This document shows positions 56,500 through 64,000 of a DNA stretch of 64,000 bases, piece by piece. The DNA is taken from positions 46,713-110,712 of the forward strand of contig NMRA01000570.1 in NCBI GenBank assembly GCA_002633005.1. The letters run 5' to 3'. Numbering within the stretch: the first letter of the stretch is position 1; the number at the start of each line of letters is the position of its first letter. The notes under the pieces were generated by a model. That model was not told the DNA's origin, ran no database searches, and saw only the letters and a program-made list of their open reading frames with translations. The DNA is from Phoronis australis (taxonomy: Eukaryota > Phoronida > Phoronidae). Made by a program: the position numbers and the translations under genes.

Positions 56500-56870
56500 A
56501 CCTATGAAAATACAGAGATCAAAGTGAAATACTTAAATTGCCACTAGAGGCATAACGGTAGTCAGAATCATCCTAAAGTTGTCATCGTCCGTTGTCAACA
56601 TCACATAAATACACTTGCTAAATTTAGTAAAGATCCTACAAACGGTTTGGGAGANGTTCGCACATGCCGTCCCATTCATGAATGGAACATATGTGCCAAA
56701 TTTCATGAACATATGTCAAAGGGTTTTGGAGATAGAGCAGCGGACGCCGGACGGACGCCGCCCGTACGGACGGACGGAGATGACGGCATAATGCGTCCAC
56801 ATATAAATATGTGGGCGCATAAAAATGATGAGAATCCCACATCACATGACCTACACGCGGGTCCAAGACT
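56500..56870. repeat. GACGGACGG-rich dispersed repeat, split by n
   Basis: Holds two related blocks with AAATTT.GTAA.GATC or CAT and GGTTTTGGAGA on either side of the n at 56655, then CGGACGGACG-type sequence and a hairpin around CACATATAAATATGTG. Probably the terminal part of the 55989 element family, with the n marking another contig join. Confidence 0.6.
56655..56655. other. Single ambiguous base in repeat
   Basis: Lies between two similar short blocks of the same repeat, as the other join marks do. Confidence 0.55.
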
Positions 56871-56910
56871 TACGTACTTATTAATTCCTGTATTACAAAG
56901 TGAAGAGACC

Positions 56911-57055
56911 TGGGTAGAGTTAAGTAATGCCAGGACCTTGATAAAATCTAGCCAAAATCATGTTATTTAACTTTAAATACAAGGTTATCTCTAGTAATGT
57001 TGCGAAGTCTTGCTTTTTAGCGAGGTCTCAGCATTACTGAACTCTACCCACAGGT
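56911..57055 (-). mobile_element. MITE copy, same family as 1440-1588
   Basis: GGGTAGAGTTAAGTAATGCC at the left is the inverted partner of AGCATTACTGAACTCTACCC at the right. The core has AAAATCTAGCCAAAATCAT and AAGTCTTGCTTTTTAGC. About 145-150 bp, no coding content. Confidence 0.8.
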
Positions 57056-57059
57056 TCCA

Positions 57060-58630
57060 TAAAACCTCGACGTTTTCAGAATTTTTTAACGAGTATTCAG
57101 ACAGGATTTTCACACTATAATAAGTACAGTAACATAGTGACAGTAATTATTCTTTATTGCACAACCACAAATCCTTTACAGATAGTTTAGCTTAATGTAC
57201 AAACTTTACATTGCATGGGAAATAAAATTAATCTTAAATAAAGTGTAAAGCTATATCGGTTAAAAATTAATACCATCAACAATGAAAAGGATAAATTTAG
57301 GTAAAATCAAACTCTGATAAAAGTTATACCTATGTCTGGCTGGGTGAACACCCACCCCCAATTTAGTACTGTCCTCGAGGTACATGTCTAAATAGTGGAT
57401 GTCGAACATAGGCAGTTAGTTACGCTTCTGCAATCGCAAAATGAATGACTGGGTAAAAAAGCCTCCCCCTACTTTTGTTATTAAACACATACGGTTAAGA
57501 TTAATACACACCTGATTTATGATTTTCTCAACTTAACTGTGGTGGGCATGAACCAAAATAAATACAATAAAGATCAACACAGAAGCACTCACAGCATATT
57601 GTGATTCCAGTTTCTCACTTCTGTTCCATTGCAAGTCAAACTCATGCATATTTGCATATTTCCAATGCTGGTTTCTCATTGGCTAACTATGGGTGGTCGA
57701 AGCTCCACTGAAACCCCCCACTGATTCCTCAACAATGGTGGACGAGTTTCCGCAAGATGGAGATTTGCCCACTGCAGTACATGACAAAGCTGATTCACTC
57801 TTCACAGATTGTGTATGGTGAAATCTCACCAATCTAATGCACAATATGGCAAACAAAAAAGTGAAACTCTATTTCTTCATATTTTCAGACAACTAGCACC
57901 AAATACATGATTCATCATTATAAGTTCCCTACCACAGCTGCTGTGAGACAATGTTGGGAGACTTCGGAAAACGAAAAAGGTTCAGTTTTGGCTATTGTCT
58001 TTTTTTAAATTAGTGAGATTTTACTGTAAAATGGTCGCAACCTCTAGCAGTAACTCAGCTGAAGCTAATCAAACCTTTCTTGCTAAGAGGAAGCATCAAC
58101 ACACTGTTGCACTGAACAAGTTTTTCCATTGACCAAGAAAGTAAGTTTTCGCATGTCTACAACTTTTCAACACAAGTGGAAAACCAGTATTTCTTAAGAT
58201 TTAGGGTTGACATTTTGACAAGCTAAAAATCGAATTCAATAATTGAATTTGTCAGTTTGGTTTCTTCCATATTCACAATCTTAAACACCCTCGCATACAA
58301 AAATGAAAATTCTGAATACACATGTTTTAGACATAACACCATCATGTACCACACGGACAGAGCACAGACATATATCACAGACTTGAGTTACAAATATATC
58401 AAACACTTGTTATTAAGGCTAACATATCAACTATTAAACATACCTTGAATAAATTAAGCATACATCACGCATTCCAAAAACTTTTTGACAGCATAATTAT
58501 TAATACTTACAACTACACACCTGGATAATAACCGACTAGATTAAATGATTCAGTGTTTCACAAAAAACGTGTGGCTTTAAAGTTAGGTAAGGCCCTATCA
58601 ACAGGTATTTGTATTTACCCAAATATCTAC
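57060..58630. other. Spacer, probable 3' side of TRPN
   Basis: AT-rich. Possible polyadenylation signals on the minus strand (AATAAA complement at 57153 and 58874) exist but are unproven. Confidence 0.35.
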
Positions 58631-58634
58631 AAAA

Positions 58635-58746
58635 AAGCGCTTCCCATTTAAAAAGGGACTTTCCCATTTTGTCCCAAACTGAAATGTAATATTACATTTC
58701 AGTTTGGGACAAAATGGGAAAGTCCCTTTTTAAATGGGAAGCGCTT
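58635..58746. repeat. Perfect 112-bp palindrome without spacer
   Basis: Arms of 56 bp are exact reverse complements with the centre between 58690 and 58691 (GTAATATTAC). The arm runs AAGCGCTTCCCATTTAAAAA..., and AAAA stands on both outer sides. No mismatch and no loop. Such long perfect palindromes are unstable and usually decay, so it is either young or an artefact. Confidence 0.97.
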
Positions 58747-58759
58747 AAAACTAGATTTT

Positions 58760-59625
58760 AACTCCGAGTGAAAGTATATATTTTCAGAAAGCAGAAAGTA
58801 TGAATAACACGACTAAATATCGACTGATATACCAGTAAATGTTACTGATGAAATCTCAAAAGCGCTGTAACAGTTTTATTAATTAACATCTCATTTTTAA
58901 TTAATTGTTTTAAGCAACTTTAGATTTCTTTCATGAAAATCATAAATGTCCTATTTGTTGATTGCCTTTCATGCAAAACTGAAAGATTTTAGTAAGAACT
59001 CCTAAAAGCATTATGGCGAACAGTGTATCTGAAAGTTGGATATGACAAATGACAAAAAAATGTCCAGGTCATGTATCATTCTACAAATAAATAGGATTAA
59101 GTGATAGAAACTTTTTTGTGTTGTAAAATTTAGCTGAAATGAATGTTTTTGCATGACTAAAGTCAAAATAATGATAAAGAGACAGAATAAGAGAAAACTC
59201 AAAATCAAATAAGAGGAAATCGAAACCAAAAAAGACTAAATCCTCTTAAAAGAAGAAAATTCCAAGCCCTAAATTGAATGCAATCACTATTTCTGAGATA
59301 TAATGTTCCAAAGTTAAGAAAATCTTGACATTTTTCTATGGTCCTACATTACTTGAAGTGTGTCTAAAAGAACTTGTTAAGGATATAAAACATTTAATGG
59401 CAATCATCTCCGACATTTCAACAATGAGACAACTGTGCAACACACTTAGTTCCATAGACTATGGTCATTTTACCTGTAAAAATAAGACAAATTCCAACAC
59501 ACGTCGTTACAGCCTTTCACACAGCATTGATTTCTGAAAGACAGCATTGGATTTTCTGTGCTGCCTAAAACTGAAACATGATACTAAAATTATTATGCAA
59601 AAATGAACCACTAGATCACATTATT
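58760..59625. other. Spacer, nothing recognised
   Basis: AT-rich non-coding sequence. Confidence 0.45.
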
Positions 59626-59628
59626 ACG

Positions 59629-59939
59629 CAGGGTGTCACTCATATTGACAAGACACCCGCAGGCATGTACCAAAAATTGTGGATAGAAGGTATTTTTTAT
59701 CAAGTTTTGAAGGACCCACGCGGGGTCCAATAGGCGCCTAAATTTTCATTACGTCCCCACAAAAGACCCACTGCATTGGCCTCAGCCCTTCAAAAGGCGT
59801 ACTTGCCTTCGTCCTACAGAAAAATCTACCCCACAAAAGGGGTAGGGAATTCGCAGACCTGGTACCCGCAATAGGTGGTCTCTGCCCAATTTTTGGTACA
59901 CGCCTGCACGCACCTTGTCAATATGAGTGAAACCCCAGG
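59629..59939. mobile_element. MITE with about 50-bp inverted repeats
   Basis: Left CACTCATATTGACAAGACAC...GTACCAAAAATTG and the complement of the right end (CACTCATATTGACAAGGTGC...) match over about 50 bp. The core is about 200 bp and contains GGACCCACGCGGGGTCC. Length about 311 bp. No coding content. Confidence 0.85.
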
Positions 59940-60109
59940 CATTATGGTCCTCAAAATATACAAGTCACATTTATGTAGCAAAACATGGACGTCCTTAAAA
60001 AAATCCACTACAGAAATCGGTAACAGCAAGAGTGCTACACAGTCTTGACAGTATTTATAAACATGTAATAAAAGTTACCAGCAATCAGACAAAAGAACAT
60101 TTCCCATCA

Positions 60110-60290
60110 TGACAACTGCTTGTGTGTTAACAGCAGCAAATTTCCAATGGTTTAGCCTCCTTCTTAACTCCCCTGTTAAATTCCATCATTCTCGGCCAAT
60201 CATAGAGGACTAGTCTGGCAATGAATTGGGGTTCTGCCAGCCATCTGATGGGAGTTCTGGGTAATTTCATCTGAATACATTTGGCGTGTA
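60110..60290. repeat. Relative of the repeat duplicated at 47.5-48.6 kb
   Basis: It shares GTT.ACTCCCCTGTTAA..TC-like, ATTCTC, a GGGTTCTGCCAGCCATC-like and CTGGGT.ATTT blocks with 47850-48000. Diverged and non-coding. Confidence 0.5.
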
Positions 60291-60777
60291 CTGTATTGTG
60301 GAACTTGCACATTAATTCCTTATCTCATTGATTGCTTGACCAAATTAGTTAGAAACACAACATATGAAGTGAATATGAAGTAGGTTGAAAAGTGCCAAAT
60401 GTTTTTAAGAATGAGTTTTGAGGCAAAAATGATCTGCCGTATATCCCTGAACCGTGTCCAGTATCGTGACGTGGTGCTCGGGAATAACTCACGATGCGGG
60501 CTATGTGAGCCCACGAGGTACGTCATTCGTGCAAAGGTTACCTATTTGCAGAATTTTTTGTTTTCATTTATAAGTTGTCAGTGCATAAAACTGCACTTTG
60601 TTTAGCGTACATTACGTTCAAATAGCATTGCCATTTACTTCCTGCTATACATTAGCACAGTTAGGAGGATGCAAATACATCCATAAAAGACCATTCCACA
60701 GTTAATAACCACACAATTCTCAGATCTGACTGCACGTACAAAAGACTGCCCAAAAACATCCTTCAGAAATATCAGAA

Positions 60778-60989
60778 TTAGTCCTGCTTCACATTTCCAT
60801 TGACTTCCCTGGTCTCATTGACCTCTTTCACCGTTCCCGTGGTGACAGGTTCACCGCTGCCAGCCTTCTCTTCACTGTCATTATCTGTCATCCCTTGCAT
60901 CACTAAATACTTATAAACCACATTCTCCCAGTCTATCACATCTTCTATTCGCTGAGGGCCATGAGCACCAGCACTTCGAACAAAGCCAC
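60778..60989 (-). CDS. TRPN1: TRPN last exon, cytosolic C-tail
   Basis: 212 coding bases, phase 1 in, acceptor TTTGTTGTAG, stop TAA at 60780-60778. It encodes GFVRSAG, then RIEDVIDWENVVYKYLV, the D-V-x-D-W helix kept in TRPN tails. A Glu/Thr/Val-rich end (NVKQD) finishes it. Confidence 0.9.
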
Positions 60990-60999
60990 CTACAACAAA

Positions 61000-61890
61000 T
61001 GTTAACATTTTAAGATGCATTTTGTCCTATTTAGCTTTTTGCGATACCAACTCAAACCTTAACCAATGCACATATTACGCGCCATTTTCGAATTCAAAAT
61101 TTTAGGGTTGGCCAACTCCAAATGAACTCTGAAACATTTTCTTTTTTGGTGTTCTTGTTGGAAATAGGATCCTATCACTGTAAGGAATATCACGAGGCTG
61201 ATTTTATGAGCCTAAATTATTTGATTTTCGTTTTAAGCCAGCTGAACAGGGCAAAATGTAGCTCTTACATCTGACTGATGTAACTAATCATTAATGATAA
61301 ATCATTACTATTCTGTAACAAAGTGATTATATTTAATTATAATTGTGCCAGTTGAAAGTACAACATATAGAGCATGTAACCATAACAACGCAGGCTTTCA
61401 AATCATTGGCTACAATTTGCCTTCTGTCGAAAATGATTTTTAATTTAGACCACTTATTAAATGTCTTACAATGAAATTCAAATTGTATTGTGGTTTTTGG
61501 GCTTGGGAATTGAACTAACAGTTTACTATAATAGTTTCAAACCAATTTAAGCTCAATAAGCCTGCTTGACCCTGCTGGTCATTTTATGCCCTATAAGAAT
61601 TATCTCGACCAATAACAAACTGCCAGCCCTTCCCAAGTCACAGAGATCACTTCTAATCCCAGTAAAGAAGAAGTTGGGACCAGTTTTAACACTGTAAGTG
61701 GTCCGTCTAAATCAAAAGTCATTTTTTTCAAAGGAGATATTTAGAGCCACTTCTACAAATAATTTGAATAGCTTTGTGTAGCTGTGATCCAGAACATCAC
61801 TGACATGAACTTAGTCTAGTAACAATCACTCTCCTAGTGTGTAACTTACGAACTAACAAAACAACCAAGGTAACATGATACAATCATAAC
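61000..61890. other. TRPN intron, nothing recognised
   Basis: AT-rich intron between the last two exons. Confidence 0.5.
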
Positions 61891-61896
61891 ACTCAC

Positions 61897-62052
61897 TCTC
61901 TGGAACTATTTGTGTGTTGCGTCTCACGACATTTCTCAGCCAGTTATTCCCAGACGAGTGCGCCATCATATCCATGGAGCGAGAGTCAGATATGGCGTCC
62001 AAGTCCTCTTCTTCATTGATATATTCCTGGGCATGGGCACTACAAATTTTAC
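61897..62052 (-). CDS. TRPN1: TRPN penultimate exon, C-tail
   Basis: 156 bp, symmetric phase 1-1, acceptor GTTGTAG, donor GTGAGT. It encodes KICSAHAQEYINEEEDLDAI, then SMDMMAHSSG and NWLRNVVRR. It is acidic at first, then basic. Because it is phase 1-1 it could be skipped without shifting the frame. Confidence 0.85.
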
Positions 62053-62059
62053 CTACAAC

Positions 62060-62850
62060 AAAAATGTCAATGTTTTATTTTTTCTTTTTTTTGGAAACAT
62101 CTGGGTTGGATTGCTCCATATCTTGTCAATACATTGATCAAATTTGAGTGAAAAAGATCTACTTAGGAAATACTCCCCAAATAACCCAACGCTTGTGGAC
62201 TCTTGTAGCCAAAACATACCGGTGAGTCAAAATTTTGACTTCGGAAATTCAAGAATTTAAGCAAAACACGACTGAACTGCCATGTTCCTAGGGTATAACA
62301 AGCACAATATAATTTCGTTGACAGAAATACAGGATTAAAGACATTTCAAGTCTCCAGCAGCTTAGAGTAAATTGTAAGTATTGGTGAACTGTCATAATTT
62401 CGCATCCCAGATGACATTTAAAAGTCCTATAACACAGCGCTAATTAAGCCAAAAGTCAAACTTCAAACTGGAATAAATCTCCCATTGAAGCTGTCATTGA
62501 TCTCCATTTGATTCGTGGTTTTATGACACGTAATTACAGGAATGTGTTAATAAATGATAACAAAGAGTTCTGCCATGAAACAAAAAACAAAACAGAAGTT
62601 TTCAAGGATGTCGCTGTTATGGGGCATTAAGATTTATTTCCTTCTTATGTTTGTAACCCAAACTCTATACAAGCTTTCAAGTTGGTAACAAGAAATTCAA
62701 TTAGAACTGAGCCTCATTCAATCTATTTATCTTGCTTTATACACGGACAATACTACAGGCATTTCACAGGAATAAACACTTGACGGTTCGATGACGATAC
62801 ATTAAAATACAACTCAAATGCCATAAATAAATGAAACAGCATGGCTGCTG
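62060..62850. other. TRPN intron, nothing recognised
   Basis: Non-coding. No repeat with clear ends. Confidence 0.5.
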
Positions 62851-62855
62851 CTTAC

Positions 62856-64000
62856 CTCTGTGCTTGATGGCAACTTTACAGTAAGTGAACAGTTTGGTGA
62901 AGAGATTCAGAGGTGACGGTGTGGCCGATGTTTTGTTCATGTTTCTGATCAGCTTCGCTCGTCCAAACTTCCACTCGGTATCCGACTGCGCCTGGATACG
63001 CTGATAGGTGTCCGACATCATAGCGATGAGAAGATTGATTAACACAATCAATGTAACCAACATGTACAACCCGAAGACTCCTTTCACAACTGTTATCGCC
63101 CAAATTGGGGTACGGTTAACTAAAGGCAGGTTCTCAGGCTCAACGAGTCCAAACAAGGAGAAGAATAACATCTCAAATGTGTCGATAGGCGTGAGAAAGG
63201 CTACCTGACCCCCATCTCCTGTACCATCCCCAAGTGTGGCATTCACTGGTGGCTCTGGAAAAACGGGTTGATAGACCGCGGCTAGGTGAACGGTGAAGCC
63301 AGCGATGAAGATTAAAAGAATGACAAGAAAACGGACCAGATCTTGCATTAAGTCTTGAATGATGATGGCCCAGGGACCAAATAAATGGTGGAATGTCAGG
63401 AAGTCTAACAACTGAACGAAGCACAAAAGTAGGGCTCCAGCAAAGAACTGATTGCGAACGTACAACATCTCATACCGCTGATTAGCGTGGGTGTCTATAG
63501 GGAAAGCTATGCCTACGAGATGACAGGCTATTCCTATGGCACAAATTCCAATGATGATGACGCGTATCCAGCCAATGCCGGCCCTGTCGCCAGGATTGGT
63601 CAGCTCGGAGACCAGCAGCCCAGACAGCCATGCCAGCAGCAGCCACTCATACCAGTACGGTAACATACTACTCGACTCGTATATAGGATTCAGTGGCAGG
63701 ACGATGGTGATGATAAACAATACAATGAGATAGATGTGCGACACTAGATAAGCCATGAATTTGATTATAGGTATTTTGTTGAACCTGTGCTTGAGCGGCA
63801 GGGAAAACGCTAACCACACCGGCGGTACAAGAACAAAGGCAATGAACAACATCGCCAGCTTCCAGCCTTTCCACTTCAAGTTGCCGACCCAGACGTCGGA
63901 TAAATACTTCTGTATTGTAGGATGAGACACGACCTCCTTCTGTTCGTTTTCAATCAGGACGTCCAGAAACGGCGTCCCTTTACAGTCCACAGACTTCAGT
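62856..64000 (-). CDS. TRPN1: TRPN transmembrane and pore exon (partial)
   Basis: At least 1,145 bp, continuing beyond the window. In order: a pre-membrane segment (SVDCKGTPFLDVLIENEQ), S1 (WKLAMLFIAFVLVPPVWLAF), further membrane segments (YLVSHIYLIVLFIITIV, WLLLAWLSGLLVSE, VIIIGICAIGIACHLVGIAF, LMQDLVRFLVILLIFIAG), a pore helix and filter (DTFEMLFFSLFGLVEPE), S6 (GLYMLVTLIVLINLLIAMM) and the TRP box WKFGRAKLIRNM. The donor GTAAGC follows in phase 1. The extracellular loop before the pore has an N-A-T sequon. The whole core in one exon of over 1.1 kb is notable. Confidence 0.96.

Larger units (their letters stand above)
60778..64000 (-). other. TRPN1: Gene span (3' part): TRPN/NOMPC-type channel
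   Basis: Three exons in matching phase (1, 1) encode about 504 residues. They give the membrane core with pore and TRP box, and the cytosolic tail. TRPN channels are mechanotransduction cation channels with about 29 ankyrin repeats. The repeats must lie beyond the right edge. The pore, S6 and TRP-box stretch (LFFSLFGLVEP, VLINLLIAMMSDTYQ, WKFGRAKLIR) is very strongly conserved in the family, which makes the call firm. Confidence 0.93.

Overview
The window is animal nuclear DNA. Genes have introns with GT/AG borders, secreted mosaic proteins are built from phase-1 exons, and introns and spacers are filled with MITEs, a tRNA-derived SINE, a LINE relic and a Kolobok-type transposon. The gene set (SUEL lectin/CUB/LDLa/FN2 protease, one IP6K, a TRPN channel) and the abundance of polymorphic duplicates suggest a marine invertebrate deuterostome. 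A cephalochordate (lancelet) is my best guess from general look; I cannot prove it. Five single 'n' bases (848, 22894, 44754, 48018, 56655) appear to be assembly marks, and two of them sit exactly between two copies of the same sequence.

Layout. 1-6.8 kb: intergenic, with one unexplained 165-codon open frame (309-803), a fold-back repeat, a 31/32-bp minisatellite, a possible orphan exon and a SINE. 6.8-33.4 kb, minus strand: one large gene for a secreted mosaic serine protease. It starts at a TATA/initiator promoter (about 33.42-33.45 kb) and a signal-peptide exon, then CUB1, a basic RKRR linker, CUB2, an acidic 40-codon exon, sea-urchin-egg-lectin (SUEL/rhamnose-binding) domains, CUB3, LDL-receptor class A, fibronectin type II, and a complete trypsin-like domain (His, Asp, Ser, S1-pocket Asp all present). 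About 5.5 kb of this gene (acidic exon, one SUEL and half of CUB2) appears twice, at 17427-22893 and 22895-28380, divided by an 'n'. I think this is two haplotypes laid end to end.

33.5-44.6 kb: intergenic, with a broken Tx1/L1-like LINE 3' end (35.85-36.88 kb) and other dispersed repeats. 44.6-51.1 kb, plus strand: inositol hexakisphosphate kinase (IP6K) in five coding exons, full length once an inserted 'n' in exon 1 is discounted. 51.1-60.8 kb: spacer between convergent genes, with several MITEs and a perfect 112-bp palindrome. 60.8 kb to the window end, minus strand: the last three exons of a TRPN/NOMPC channel (transmembrane region, pore, TRP box, C-tail). Its ankyrin part lies beyond the window.

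The three genes are not functionally linked. The protease is the most unusual: carbohydrate-binding modules and an activatable trypsin domain are on one chain, which by analogy with lectin-MASP complexes could join recognition to proteolysis. That role is inference.
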